Of a stretch of 64,000 nucleotides of DNA, positions 47,911 through 57,227 are shown in pieces (position 1 is the stretch's first letter; each line of letters begins with the position of its first letter). The notes beneath the pieces were generated by a model that was given only the letters and a program-made list of their open reading frames with translations, did no database searches and was not told where the DNA came from. Source of the DNA: Bradyrhizobium retamae (GTDB lineage Bacteria > Pseudomonadota > Alphaproteobacteria > Rhizobiales > Xanthobacteraceae); contig NZ_LLYA01000101.1 of NCBI RefSeq assembly GCF_001440415.1, positions 62,001 through 126,000 of the forward strand, written 5' to 3'. The position numbers were made by a program, and so were the translations under genes.

Positions 47911-48678
47911 ATGCGAATTCTCTGCACCAACGACGACGGCATTCATGCGCCGGGTCTGAAGATCGTCGAGGAGATCGCCCGCGCGCTGTCCGACGATGTC
48001 TGGATCGTGGCGCCGGAGCTCGATCAGTCCGGTGTCTCGCATTCACTGTCGCTGAACGATCCCTTGCGCTTACGCGAAATCGGTCCGCGCCATTTCGCGG
48101 TGCGAGGCACGCCGACGGATTGCGTGATCATGGGCTCGCGCCACATCCTCGGCGAGAAGATGCCCGATCTCGTGCTGTCCGGCGTCAACAAGGGCCGCAA
48201 CGTCGCCGAGGACGTCGTCTATTCCGGCACGATCGCGGGCGCGCTCGAGGGCACGATCCTGGGCATCCCGTCGTTTGCCCTGAGCCAGGAATTTTCCATC
48301 GAGACCCGTCACGCGCCGCTGTGGGATACCGCGCTGAAATTCGGCCCCGGCATCCTGCGCAAGGTGATCGATGCGGGGGTGCCGAAAAATACCGTGATCA
48401 ACGTCAACTTTCCCGCCTGCACGCCCGATCAGGTCAAGGGTGTTCGGGTGACGCGGCAGGGCAAGCGCAATCTCGGCTTCCTGAAAATTGACAAGCGCCA
48501 CGACGGCCGCGGCAATCCGTATTACTGGATCGGGTTCGAACGCGCCGCGGCACTGGATACGCCGGCCGATGGCACCGATCTCGCAGCGCTGGCAGCGCGC
48601 TACGTCTCGGTCACACCGCTGCGGCTGGATCGTACCGATGAAGCGTTCTCGGAAGAGCTGACGACGACGTTGAAGTAA
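47911..48678 (+). CDS. surE: 5'/3'-nucleotidase SurE
   Basis: A 255-residue metal-dependent survival phosphatase acting on nucleoside monophosphates. The N-terminal metal motif is [11 protein letters not shown] (Asp8, Asp9), followed by [41 protein letters not shown] (metal Asn in SGVNKGRN) and VNVNFPA-like [15 protein letters not shown]. It stands in the conserved surE-pcm-nlpD cluster, here with a response regulator inserted on the opposite strand. Confidence 0.96.
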   Translation: MRILCTNDDGIHAPGLKIVEEIARALSDDVWIVAPELDQSGVSHSLSLNDPLRLREIGPRHFAVRGTPTDCVIMGSRHILGEKMPDLVLSGVNKGRNVAEDVVYSGTIAGALEGTILGIPSFALSQEFSIETRHAPLWDTALKFGPGILRKVIDAGVPKNTVINVNFPACTPDQVKGVRVTRQGKRNLGFLKIDKRHDGRGNPYYWIGFERAAALDTPADGTDLAALAARYVSVTPLRLDRTDEAFSEELTTTLK

Positions 48679-48700
48679 CGCGGAGCACGGTGACGAAGTA

Positions 48701-48734
48701 GCCGGATTGCGCTTCGCTCCGTTCGGGCTACACG
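48701..48734. repeat. short GTAGCCCGGAT-type repeat
   Basis: AGTAGCCGGATTGCGCTTCGCTCC...GGGCTAC between surE and the response regulator. It can form a short hairpin (GTAGCC/GGGCTAC) and resembles repeats common in bradyrhizobial intergenic DNA. Confidence 0.5.
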
Positions 48735-48741
48735 TAGTGCC

Positions 48742-49119
48742 CTAAACTGGCGCGCTCTTCAACGTGGACGCGATCACCTGGGCCAGCGTTTCCAGTTGGA
48801 ATGGCTTCTGCAGCGCGGGGCGGTCGCGATATTCCTGCGGCAGGCCGGAGGAGCCGTAGCCGGTCGCAAAAATGAACGGACGGTTGCGCGCTGTGATCAG
48901 TTCGGCCACCGGCGTGATCACCTTGCCGTTGACGTTGACGTCGAGAATAGCGAGATCGAATTCGGTCGATTGCACCAGCTTGACCGCTTCACCGATTTCG
49001 CCGGCCTCGGCGGCTACGCTGTGTCCCAGCTCTTCCAGCATGTCAGCGACCATCATGCGGATCATGACCTCGTCTTCAACGAGGAAAACAGAACAGCCCG
49101 CCGGCCGTGTCGCTACCAT
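48742..49119 (-). CDS. single-domain response regulator
   Basis: A 125-residue receiver (CheY-like) domain with no output domain. ATG 49119 is chosen; AAGGAA lies upstream, and 19 more open codons precede it without signal. The acidic pocket is LVEDEVM, the phospho-acceptor is Asp60 in LAILDVNVNG, and the conserved lysine is in ALQKPFQ. Such proteins work in phosphorelays or with histidine kinases encoded elsewhere. It interrupts surE-pcm on the opposite strand, so it has its own promoter (region 49120-49378). Confidence 0.9.
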   Translation of the reverse strand: MVATRPAGCSVFLVEDEVMIRMMVADMLEELGHSVAAEAGEIGEAVKLVQSTEFDLAILDVNVNGKVITPVAELITARNRPFIFATGYGSSGLPQEYRDRPALQKPFQLETLAQVIASTLKSAPV

Positions 49120-49378
49120 GATGGATTCCTTGCCCTTCCGAGCGTCGAGGTTCGCAAAAAACGGACCCCGGTGCAATGTCGGTATGGGCGGGTAGGCGCT
49201 GGGTAAAGCCTCTTCGCGAAGGATTTTCCCGGCGCCCCAACGTCGGGACGCGGTCCCAGTTCCGGGTGAGGAACTACAATCTTTAAGGAAATCGTTCCTT
49301 AAGTGCGCGGACGCTATATTACATCTCGGCGAGGCCGAAGCACCGGATTGGCGGCAGGCCTCCCGCCACGAGACCGCG

Positions 49379-50023
49379 ATGTCCCAAGAACCGCTCGAAA
49401 AGATGATGTTTCAGCTCACTCTGCGGCGGCGGGGGATCAGCGACCAGGCGGTGCTGCGGACCATGGAAGAGGTGCCCCGCGAGGCTTTCGTGGCGGCTGG
49501 CGATCGCAGCCATGCCTATCGTGACAGCGCGCTCGGCATCGCCTGCGGACAGACCATCAGCCAGCCCTTCGTGGTCGCCTACATGACCGAACAGCTACAA
49601 CTGCAGAAGCATTACAAGGTACTCGAGATCGGGACCGGCTCCGGCTACCAGGCCGCGGTGCTGTCGCGGCTATGCGCGCATGTCCTGACCATCGAGCGCT
49701 ACCGGACGCTGGCGGACACCGCGCGCGACCGGCTCGAAGCGCTTGGGTACTTCAATATCGAAGTAATGCTGGGCGACGGCTTCCAGATTCCGCCCGGCGC
49801 CGGCGACTTCGACCGCATCATCGTGACGGCTGCGATGGAGCAAATCCCCGAAAAGCTGCTGGAGCGGCTGCTGCCGGGGGGCATCCTGATCGCGCCGGTC
49901 GGGCCCCATCATGGCAGCCAGACGCTGGTCAGGGTGACCAGGACGGATAGCGGTTTTGAGCGCAAGGAATTGGTCGATGTCCGCTTCGTCCCGGCCCTGC
50001 CGGGAATTGCGCGCGAACTGTAG
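49379..50023 (+). CDS. pcm: protein-L-isoaspartate O-methyltransferase
   Basis: A 214-residue SAM-dependent methyltransferase that repairs isoaspartyl residues in damaged proteins. Motif I is [18 protein letters not shown], preceded by the [13 protein letters not shown] substrate segment (PIMT family), and [20 protein letters not shown] is motif [17 protein letters not shown] follows. It lies in the surE-pcm-nlpD cluster known from many proteobacteria, linked to stationary-phase survival. Confidence 0.95.
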   Translation: MSQEPLEKMMFQLTLRRRGISDQAVLRTMEEVPREAFVAAGDRSHAYRDSALGIACGQTISQPFVVAYMTEQLQLQKHYKVLEIGTGSGYQAAVLSRLCAHVLTIERYRTLADTARDRLEALGYFNIEVMLGDGFQIPPGAGDFDRIIVTAAMEQIPEKLLERLLPGGILIAPVGPHHGSQTLVRVTRTDSGFERKELVDVRFVPALPGIAREL

Positions 50024-50132
50024 AATCCCGGATTGGCGGTTCCCGCCAACATCTTATTCCAAGGGTTAAGCGGTTATTTACTCGGTACGTGTTTACTCAA
50101 AACAGTATTTTGTTGCGTACGAGTGAGTAACC

Positions 50133-51503
50133 ATGTCCCGTGTCGCCGAGTTGCTTCGCTCGCGTCGGGTGCCGCAGGCCGCGGTGCTGGCGCTGATGTC
50201 GGTCGGCTTTGCCGGCTGCAGCGCCGATATGCAGACGCGCTTTTCCGATAGCTCGTTCTCCAACCCCTTTGCCTCTCAGCCCGAAGCGACCGGTTCGGTG
50301 CGCGCTCCCGCCGTCGAACGCCGCGAGCTGCCGCAATATTCCCGGCCGCAGGCCTCGACCCCGCAATACCAGTCCCAGGCCCTGCCGCCGCCCGCCGTCG
50401 TTGCACCGCAAGCCTATCCCGCGAGTTCGGGCGGCGTGTCGGGAGGAGGGCGCGGGGTTTCGTCTTATGCGCCGCCGTCCCATCCGCCGATCGAGACCAC
50501 CGCCACGGTGCCGCCGCGCTCGGTGGCCGCCGCGCGCCCATCCGCGCCGGGCGGCACCACGATCATCGTCGGCACCAGCGACACGCTCGACATTCTGGCC
50601 AAGCGCTACAACGTTTCAGCCGCTGCGATCCTGCAGGCCAATGGCTATAAGGGTCCGCGCGTGTTGTCGCCCGGCCAGCAACTGATCATTCCGCGCCAGA
50701 CGGCGACGGCAGCGCCTGCGCCGGCCCTCGCGCCTGCGGCCAGCAAGCCGGCTGCCGCGGCGGCAGCGCCGACCGTCCATGTCGTCAATCGCGGCGATAC
50801 GCTGATGAGCATCGCCCGGCGCAATCAGGTTTCGGTCAGCGAACTCGCCAAGGCCAACAATCTCGATCAGTCCGCCAAGCTCAGCCTCGGCATGAAGCTG
50901 ACCGTGCCCGGTTCGAAATCCGCCGCCGCCGCACCAGTGGCGCAGCCCGTTGCCGCAGCTCCCGCCCAGCCGGTCGCAGCGGTTGCGGCACCGGCCACCA
51001 AGATGGCTGCCGCCGGTGGTCCGCCGCAGAGCGCCCGGCTGGCACAGGCGACCACCAACGTCACCGAAGAGAAGCCCGTCGTCGAGCAAGCCTCGATCAA
51101 GCCCAGCGAAGCCACCGGCGCGCTGCCGACCTTCCGCTGGCCGGTGCGCGGCAAGGTGATCACGAGCTATGGCGCCAAGACCAACGGCAAGTCGAATGAC
51201 GGCATCAACCTGGCGGTGCCGGAAGGAACGCCGGTGAAAGCCGCGGAAGATGGCGTGGTCGCCTATTCCGGCAACGAGCTCAAGGGCTACGGCAATCTGG
51301 TTCTGGTGCGGCACTCCAACGGTTACGTCACCGCATATGCCCATGCGAGTGAACTGCTGGTGAAGCGCGGCGATACGATCAAGCGCGGCCAGATCATTGC
51401 CAAATCGGGTCAATCGGGGGAGGTGGGCTCGCCGCAGCTCCACTTCGAGATCCGCAAGGGATCTTCACCGGTTGACCCGCTTCAATTCCTGAACGGGGCG
51501 TGA
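50133..51503 (+). CDS. nlpD: NlpD-like LysM/degenerate LytM (M23) amidase activator
   Basis: A 456-residue envelope protein. The N-terminus looks like a lipoprotein or Sec signal (VLALMSVGFAGCSADM, with a lipobox-like FAGC). Two LysM domains follow (about 145-190 TIIVGTSDTLDILAKRYNVS; about 210-255 VHVVNRGDTLMSIARRNQVS), then a C-terminal LytM domain (about 345-456). In that domain the zinc ligands are lost: NDGINLAVPEGTPV replaces the usual HxGxD motif and SPQLHFEIRKG has Gln for the first His of HxH. This matches the degenerate NlpD/EnvC activators of cell-separation amidases. Confidence 0.9.
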   Translation: MSRVAELLRSRRVPQAAVLALMSVGFAGCSADMQTRFSDSSFSNPFASQPEATGSVRAPAVERRELPQYSRPQASTPQYQSQALPPPAVVAPQAYPASSGGVSGGGRGVSSYAPPSHPPIETTATVPPRSVAAARPSAPGGTTIIVGTSDTLDILAKRYNVSAAAILQANGYKGPRVLSPGQQLIIPRQTATAAPAPALAPAASKPAAAAAAPTVHVVNRGDTLMSIARRNQVSVSELAKANNLDQSAKLSLGMKLTVPGSKSAAAAPVAQPVAAAPAQPVAAVAAPATKMAAAGGPPQSARLAQATTNVTEEKPVVEQASIKPSEATGALPTFRWPVRGKVITSYGAKTNGKSNDGINLAVPEGTPVKAAEDGVVAYSGNELKGYGNLVLVRHSNGYVTAYAHASELLVKRGDTIKRGQIIAKSGQSGEVGSPQLHFEIRKGSSPVDPLQFLNGA

Positions 51504-51620
51504 GCGGGTAGCTGAAACGGCGCCGCCCCACCCACAACTGTCGTCGCCCGGCTTGCCACCTCCGCTAAAGCTACGGCGAGCCCAGAGCGAGAGCCCCGGT
51601 GAAGCCTTGGCGTAGCCAGG

Positions 51621-51707
51621 ACCGGGCGATCCAGTATTCCAGAGCAGTTGCGATTTGAACCGCGAAGCCTCAGCGCACTTGATCCCCCGCTTTCGCGGGG
51701 GATGACG
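51621..51707. repeat. dispersed repeat, family C (copy 2)
   Basis: Contains GATCCAGTATTCCAGAG and ends with the hairpin CCCCCGC-TTTC-GCGGGGG then ATGACG, matching the blocks of 36192-36301. It lies between convergent nlpD and the DUF815 gene and probably acts as a bidirectional terminator. Confidence 0.8.
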
Positions 51708-51732
51708 CCAGAGGTGGGGACGCGCCCGCGGC

Positions 51733-52716
51733 CTACTTCCCGGCCAACCTCACGCCGAGCCTTCCGGCCAATTCCTGCGTGAACTGCCACGCGACGCGCC
51801 CGGAGCGGGAGCCGCGGGTGGTCGACCATTCCAGCGCCTCGCGCTCCAGCTCTTCGTCGGCAATCTTGATGCCGAAATGGCCGCAATAGCCGCGCACCAT
51901 GGCGAGGTACTCATCCTGGCTGCAACGGTGAAAGCCGAGCCACAGGCCAAACCGGTCCGATAGCGACACCTTCTCCTCGACGGCTTCGCCCGGGTTGATC
52001 GCGGTCGAGCGCTCGTTCTCGATCATCTCGCGCGCCAAGAGATGCCGCCGATTGGATGTCGCGTAGAGGATGACGTTGTCGGGGCGTCCCTCGATGCCGC
52101 CCTCCAGCACCGCCTTCAGCGATTTGTAGGAGGCGTCATTGCCGTCGAAGGAGAGGTCGTCGCAAAACACGATGAAGCGGAAATCGGAGCTGCGTAGGAG
52201 GTCCATCAGGCCGGGCAGGCTCTCGATATCCTCGCGGTGAATCTCGATGAGCTTGAGCCGGTCGGCCGGCTTGCGGTCGATATTGATGCTGGCATGGGTT
52301 GCCTTCACCAGCGACGACTTGCCCATGCCACGCGCGCCCCACAGCAGCGCATTGTTGGCGGGCAGGCCGTCGGCAAAGCGCTCGGTATTTTCGATCAGGA
52401 TGTCGCGCATCCGGTCGATGCCCTTGAGCAGGCCGAGGTCGACGCGGCTGACGCGCGGTACCGGCGAAAGGCGCCCCTCCGGATGCCAGACAAAGGCATC
52501 GGCCGAGCCGAACGCCTCGGGGCCTCCCGTCGCCGGCGAGGCCGCGGAGAGATGGCCGGCGATCGCTTCCAGCGCGATGGCGATCCGCTCGGCGGTGGCG
52601 CCGTTAAGCCGGTTTGCCGGACCTTTTGTCGCGGTTTTCGCTGGTCTTCGCGAGGCGGCCTTGGGGGCGGCGCGGGGCGCTGTTTGAGCCGCAGTTTTCT
52701 TGGCTTTTTTCGACAT
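51733..52716 (-). CDS. DUF815-family AAA+ ATPase
   Basis: A 327-residue P-loop ATPase. The start at MSKKAKKTAAQTA (52716) is followed by a basic low-complexity stretch (to about residue 40). The Walker A motif is ALLWGARGMGKSSLVKA and the Walker B-like segment is FRFIVFCDDLSFDGND, with sensor-like YATSNRRHLL. The family (PF05673) is widespread and uncharacterised in detail. The gene is convergent with nlpD and divergent from yajC. Confidence 0.88.
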   Translation of the reverse strand: MSKKAKKTAAQTAPRAAPKAASRRPAKTATKGPANRLNGATAERIAIALEAIAGHLSAASPATGGPEAFGSADAFVWHPEGRLSPVPRVSRVDLGLLKGIDRMRDILIENTERFADGLPANNALLWGARGMGKSSLVKATHASINIDRKPADRLKLIEIHREDIESLPGLMDLLRSSDFRFIVFCDDLSFDGNDASYKSLKAVLEGGIEGRPDNVILYATSNRRHLLAREMIENERSTAINPGEAVEEKVSLSDRFGLWLGFHRCSQDEYLAMVRGYCGHFGIKIADEELEREALEWSTTRGSRSGRVAWQFTQELAGRLGVRLAGK

Positions 52717-52910
52717 TTCCCGAGTTCCTGACGGCGCAGCCTTAACGGGCCTTGGAAGCTCTCGCAAGCGGCCTAAATGAGGGGGCGGCCAACGTTGCAA
52801 TTGGGCCCGCCGCCGCTATAGTCCGCGCAAATTTACCCGGACCGGCGACGTGCCCAGGATGCTGTGCCCAGGCATGGCCGGTTCTTTTCCGTCTCACGAG
52901 GATTGTTCGA

Positions 52911-53273
52911 ATGCTGATTACCCCTGCGTACGCCCAGGCTGCAGCCGGCGGCGATGCCAACAGCATGTTGATGTCGCTGCTGCCGTTCGCACTGATCTTC
53001 GTGATCATGTACTTCCTGATTCTGCGACCGCAGCAGAAGAAGATCAAGGATCACCAGGAACTGGTCAAAAACATCCGCCGCGGCGACACCGTCGTCACCT
53101 CGGGCGGCCTGGTCGGCAAGGTGACCAAGGTGGTGGACGACGACCAGATCGAGTTCGAGATTTCGGACGGCGTCCGCGTGCGGCAGATGCGGCAGATGAT
53201 TTCGGGCGTTCGCGCCAAGGGCGAGCCGGCCAAGGAAAAGAGTGAAGCCAAGGACGAGACGTCCGCGAGCTGA
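52911..53273 (+). CDS. yajC: preprotein translocase subunit YajC
   Basis: A 120-residue small inner-membrane protein of the SecDF-YajC complex. It starts MLITPAYAQ, the membrane helix is at about residues 20-42 (MSLLPFALIFVIMYFLILRP) followed by RPQQKKIKDHQELV, and the cytoplasmic domain carries GDTVVTSGGLVGKVTKV. ATG 52911 is chosen; the open frame upstream has no family match. It heads the yajC-secD-secF operon. Confidence 0.95.
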   Translation: MLITPAYAQAAAGGDANSMLMSLLPFALIFVIMYFLILRPQQKKIKDHQELVKNIRRGDTVVTSGGLVGKVTKVVDDDQIEFEISDGVRVRQMRQMISGVRAKGEPAKEKSEAKDETSAS

Positions 53274-53327
53274 GTTTTCCGCGCCGCTTGCCGCGGTGCA
53301 TTTTCCTGGATCTGACGGATCTACTCG

Positions 53328-54926
53328 ATGTTGTATTTCTCGCGGTGGAAGGCGCTGGCGATCATTCTGACCGCGCTGGTGATCTGCCTCTTCGCCGTTC
53401 CGAACTTCTTCCCCCAAGACAAGGTGAAAACCTGGCCAGTCTGGGCGCAGCGCCATATCGTGCTCGGCCTCGATCTGCAGGGCGGCTCGTACCTGCTGCT
53501 CGAAGTCGATTCCAACTATGTGAAGAAGGAACGGCTCGATCAGGTGCGCGACGAAGTCCGCCGTGTGCTGCGTGACGCCAAGATTGGCTATACCGGCCTT
53601 ACCGCGCGCGCCGATGCCGTTGAAGTCCGCGTCAAGGAGACCGACCAGCAGGCGGCCCTTACTAAGCTGCGCGAGCTTTCGCAGCCACTCGGCGGTCTGC
53701 TCGGTTCCAGCGGGCAGCGCAGCCTCGAAGTCTCGGATGCTGGTGGCGGCCTGATCCGTCTCGCGGTACCGCAAGCCGCCATCACCGAGCGCATACGGCA
53801 AACGATCGAACAATCGATCCAGATCGTCGAGCGCCGCATCAACGAACTGGGCACGGTCGAGCCCTTGATCCAGCGGCAAGGCACCGATCGTATCCTGGTC
53901 CAGGTGCCGGGATTGCAGGATCCAACCGAGCTAAAGCGCATCCTTGGCCAGACCGCCAAGATGGAATTCCGCATGGTCGATTCGTCGATATCACCGGATC
54001 AGGCCCAGTCGGGGCGGGTGCCGGCCGATTCGGAAGTCCTGATGAGCGAGCAATCGCCCAAGGTTCCCTACGTCGTCAAGCGACAGGTGCTGGTGTCCGG
54101 CGGCGACCTGACCGACGCCCAGCCGGCCTTCGACCAGCGCACGAACGAGCCGATTGTAAATTTCCGTTTCAATAGTTCGGGCTCGCGAAAATTCGCACAG
54201 GCGACGTCCGAAAATGTTGGGCAACCCTTTGCCATCATCCTCGACAACAAGGTGATCTCTGCGCCCGTAATCCGCGAACCGATCACCGGCGGTTCGGGCC
54301 AGATTTCCGGCAGCTTCACCGTGCAAGCGGCCAACGAACTCGCACTGCTAATGCGCGCCGGCGCACTGCCGGCGCCGCTGACGGTGATCGAGGAACGCAC
54401 CGTCGGGCCCGGACTTGGCCAGGACTCGATCGAAAAGGGCAAACTCGCGGCTTACATCGGCTCGATCATGGTCGTCGTGTTCATGCTGCTGACCTACCGC
54501 CTGTTCGGCGTGTTCGCCAACATCGCAGTCGCCATCAACGTCGCGATGATCTTCGGCGTCCTGTCGCTCTTGAACGCCACGCTGACGCTGCCCGGCATCG
54601 CCGGCATCGTGCTGACGGTCGGTATCGCGGTTGACTCCAACGTGCTGATTTATGAGCGCATCCGCGAGGAATTGCGCGGCGGACGCAACGCGATTTCGGC
54701 AATCGACGCGGGATTCCGGCGCGCATTGGCGACAATCCTGGACTCCAACATCACCACCTTCATCGCCGCTGCGGTGCTGTTCTACATCGGCACCGGCCCG
54801 GTTCGCGGCTTCGCCGTCACGCTCGGCATCGGCATCATCACCACCGTGTTTACGGCGTTTACGCTCACCAGCCTGATCGTCGCCGGCTGGGTGCGATGGA
54901 AGCGGCCGAAGACCGTGCCGATCTAG
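53328..54926 (+). CDS. secD: protein translocase subunit SecD
   Basis: A 532-residue six-helix membrane protein that uses proton motive force to pull exported proteins. The first helix is at about residues 8-27, followed by the LGLDLQGGSYLLLEVD motif and a large periplasmic P1 domain. The C-terminal membrane region has DSIEKGKLAAYIGSIMVVVF (partly quoted) and GIAVDSNVLIYERIREEL, both family signatures, ending in WVRWKRPKTVPI. It is 9 bp upstream of secF. Confidence 0.97.
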   Translation: MLYFSRWKALAIILTALVICLFAVPNFFPQDKVKTWPVWAQRHIVLGLDLQGGSYLLLEVDSNYVKKERLDQVRDEVRRVLRDAKIGYTGLTARADAVEVRVKETDQQAALTKLRELSQPLGGLLGSSGQRSLEVSDAGGGLIRLAVPQAAITERIRQTIEQSIQIVERRINELGTVEPLIQRQGTDRILVQVPGLQDPTELKRILGQTAKMEFRMVDSSISPDQAQSGRVPADSEVLMSEQSPKVPYVVKRQVLVSGGDLTDAQPAFDQRTNEPIVNFRFNSSGSRKFAQATSENVGQPFAIILDNKVISAPVIREPITGGSGQISGSFTVQAANELALLMRAGALPAPLTVIEERTVGPGLGQDSIEKGKLAAYIGSIMVVVFMLLTYRLFGVFANIAVAINVAMIFGVLSLLNATLTLPGIAGIVLTVGIAVDSNVLIYERIREELRGGRNAISAIDAGFRRALATILDSNITTFIAAAVLFYIGTGPVRGFAVTLGIGIITTVFTAFTLTSLIVAGWVRWKRPKTVPI

Positions 54927-54935
54927 GGATTCGCT

Positions 54936-55958
54936 GTGACTCAATTCGTTCTCATTGCGCTGGGCGTTCTGATCGTCGTGCTGACCGTGGTCGCCGTGTT
55001 CGATCTGTTGCCGCCGCTGCGGATCGTCCCTGACGAAACGCATTTCGATTTCACGCGCTTTCGCCGCATCAGCTTCCCGATCTCGGCGGCGCTTTCGATC
55101 GTCGCGATCGTGCTATTCTTCACCCATGGGTTGAATTTCGGCATCGACTTCAAAGGCGGCACGCTGCTGGAAGTGCAGAACAAGTCCGGTCCCGCCGATA
55201 TCGGCGCGATGCGCGCGACTCTCAGCACGCTTGGGCTCGGCGACATCCAGTTGCAGCAGTTCGGCGGTCCGAACGACGTGCTGATCCGGGTTGCCGAGCA
55301 GCCGGGCGGCGACGCCGCCCAGCAGGCGGCCGTGCAGAAAGTTCGCGGCGCGCTCGGTGACAGCGTCGAATACCGCCGCGTCGAGGTTGTGGGCCCGCGC
55401 GTTTCGGGCGAGCTTCTGGCCTACGGCCTGCTCGGCCTGATGCTCGCGATCTTCGGGATCCTGATCTATCTCTGGTTTCGGTTCGAATGGCAGTTCGCGC
55501 TCGGCGCCATGATCGCCAACATTCACGACATCGTGCTGACGATCGGCTTCATGTCGATCTCGCAGGTCGATTTCGACCTCACCAGTATAGCGGCGCTACT
55601 CACGATTCTCGGTTACTCCTTGAACGACACGGTCGTGATCTACGACCGCATCCGGGAGATGCTGCGGCGGTACAAGAAAATGCCGATGCCGCAGCTCCTC
55701 AACGAATCCATCAATTCGACGCTGTCGCGCTCGATCATCACCCACGTCACGGTGACGCTGGCGTTGTTCGCACTGTTGCTGTTCGGCGGCCACGCAATTC
55801 ACAGCTTCACGGCGGTCATGATGTTCGGCGTGGTGCTGGTCGGCACCTACACCTCGATCTTCATAGCCGCGCCGATCCTGATCTACCTCGGCGTTGGTGA
55901 GCACCGCGAGGCGCCGGATACTTCTGCGAAGAAACCGGATACGCCGGCAAAGAAATAG
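54936..55958 (+). CDS. secF: protein translocase subunit SecF
   Basis: A 340-residue partner of SecD with the GIDFKGGTLLEVQ motif, periplasmic P4 domain, and helices including ILGYSLNDTVVIYDRIRE and LSRSIITHVTVTLALFALLL. It uses a GTG start at 54936. A Lys/Pro-rich repeat (PDTSAKKPDTPAKK) closes the protein. It is two bases upstream of the Mth938-domain gene, so cotranscription is near certain. Confidence 0.97.
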   Translation: MTQFVLIALGVLIVVLTVVAVFDLLPPLRIVPDETHFDFTRFRRISFPISAALSIVAIVLFFTHGLNFGIDFKGGTLLEVQNKSGPADIGAMRATLSTLGLGDIQLQQFGGPNDVLIRVAEQPGGDAAQQAAVQKVRGALGDSVEYRRVEVVGPRVSGELLAYGLLGLMLAIFGILIYLWFRFEWQFALGAMIANIHDIVLTIGFMSISQVDFDLTSIAALLTILGYSLNDTVVIYDRIREMLRRYKKMPMPQLLNESINSTLSRSIITHVTVTLALFALLLFGGHAIHSFTAVMMFGVVLVGTYTSIFIAAPILIYLGVGEHREAPDTSAKKPDTPAKK

Positions 55959-55960
55959 TC

Positions 55961-56344
55961 ATGGCAACATCCTCGGACGCTCCACATCTTCCGAGGCCGG
56001 CACCGATCGAAGCCTACGGCAAGGGCGGCTTCGCTTTCGCCGACATGTCGCATCGCGGCTCGCTGCTGTGCCTGCCGGACGGCATCTGGGCCTGGCCAGT
56101 TACAAAGCCCGCCGAGATCGATCAATATTCGCTGGACCGCGTGTTCAAGGTGGCCAATTCCATCGATACGCTGATTGTCGGCACCGGCACCGAAGTCTGG
56201 CTGCCGCCGCGCGGCCTTCGCGAGGCGCTGCGGACGGTCAGGGTGGTGCTGGACCCGATGCAGACGGGTCCGGCGATTCGCACCTACAACATCATGCTGG
56301 GCGAGCGGCGGCGTGTCGCGGCGGCATTGATCGCGGTGCCATGA
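55961..56344 (+). CDS. Mth938-domain (DUF498, NDUFAF3-like) protein
   Basis: A 127-residue protein of the Mth938/DUF498 family. The conserved core is YGKGGFAFADMSHRGSLLCLPDG, IDTLIVGTGTEVWLPP and MQTGPAIRTYNIMLGERRRVAAALI (each cited in part). Mitochondrial NDUFAF3 belongs to this family and helps assemble respiratory complex I. It is embedded between secF (two-base gap) and a squalene/phytoene-synthase-like gene (ATGA overlap). The complex I role is inferred from family membership. Confidence 0.85.
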   Translation: MATSSDAPHLPRPAPIEAYGKGGFAFADMSHRGSLLCLPDGIWAWPVTKPAEIDQYSLDRVFKVANSIDTLIVGTGTEVWLPPRGLREALRTVRVVLDPMQTGPAIRTYNIMLGERRRVAAALIAVP

Positions 56345-57204
56345 GCGCCACGGCGACGTCGAAAGAATCCGCTGCGTTCTGCGCCGATCTGGTGCGCACG
56401 CACGACTTTGTCCGCTATGCCTCGACACTGTTCCTGCCTCAGGTCCAGCGCCGCGCACTGCTGTCGATCTATGCCTTCAATGTAGAGATTTTGCGCGTGC
56501 GCGAGCAGGTCAGCCAGCCGTTGCCGGGCGAAATCCGGCTGCAATGGTGGACCGATATGCTGGCAGGCGCCGGCCATGGCGGGGTCGAAGGCAATCCGGT
56601 TGCAGCCGAACTCCTGCAGACAATCGGCGAATTCCGCCTGCCGATCGAACCGCTGTCGCGGCTGATCGAGGAACACCAGTTCGACCTCTACAACGATCCA
56701 ATGCCGTCGATGGCAGCACTGGAAGGCTATGTCACCGACACCTCGTCGGCGTTGTTCTTGCTTGGCGCGCGGATTGCGGCACAGCCCTCGGTGGCGATTG
56801 ATCATCTCTCCCGCCATGCGGGTCTCGCCCAGGGCATGGCGCAGGTGATCGCAGCGCTGCCGCTCGATGCTGCGCGGCGGCAGTTGTTCGTGCCGCTGCA
56901 ATTGCTGCAGCAGCATGGCAGCGGGATGGAGCAGGTCTTTTCGGGCAAGCAGACGCCGCAGGCGCGTGCCGCGATCGATCAGTTGATCGGAGAAGGGCAA
57001 AAACATCTCCGCACGGCCTTCGAGCTGCTCACGCATGTGCCGCCCCAAGTGCGGCCGGTATTCCTTCCGCTGGCGATGGTCCGCCGCGATCTGGATCATA
57101 TGTCACGGGCTGACGTCGATCCGTTCGTGCCGCATGTAACGTCACGACTCCGGACGCTGTGGACGCTCTGGCGCGCCTCGCGCTCGCGGGAGTTTGGCGG
57201 GTAG
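56341..57204 (+). CDS. squalene/phytoene synthase family protein (NDUFAF6-like)
   Basis: A 287-residue all-helical trans-isoprenyl diphosphate synthase fold protein. It starts MSATATSKESAAFCADLVRT and includes YASTLFLPQVQRRALLSIYAFNVEI-like and IRLQWWTDMLAG segments. The Asp-rich motifs needed for prenyl-diphosphate chemistry (DxxxD) are not clearly intact: the second-motif region reads HAGLAQGMAQVIAALP. NDUFAF6, a mitochondrial complex I assembly factor, is a non-catalytic member of this fold. The neighbour (NDUFAF3-like) strengthens that reading over carotenoid or hopanoid synthesis. Confidence 0.8.
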   Translation: MSATATSKESAAFCADLVRTHDFVRYASTLFLPQVQRRALLSIYAFNVEILRVREQVSQPLPGEIRLQWWTDMLAGAGHGGVEGNPVAAELLQTIGEFRLPIEPLSRLIEEHQFDLYNDPMPSMAALEGYVTDTSSALFLLGARIAAQPSVAIDHLSRHAGLAQGMAQVIAALPLDAARRQLFVPLQLLQQHGSGMEQVFSGKQTPQARAAIDQLIGEGQKHLRTAFELLTHVPPQVRPVFLPLAMVRRDLDHMSRADVDPFVPHVTSRLRTLWTLWRASRSREFGG

Positions 57205-57227
57205 GTTTCCGGCGTTCCCCGGATGAA

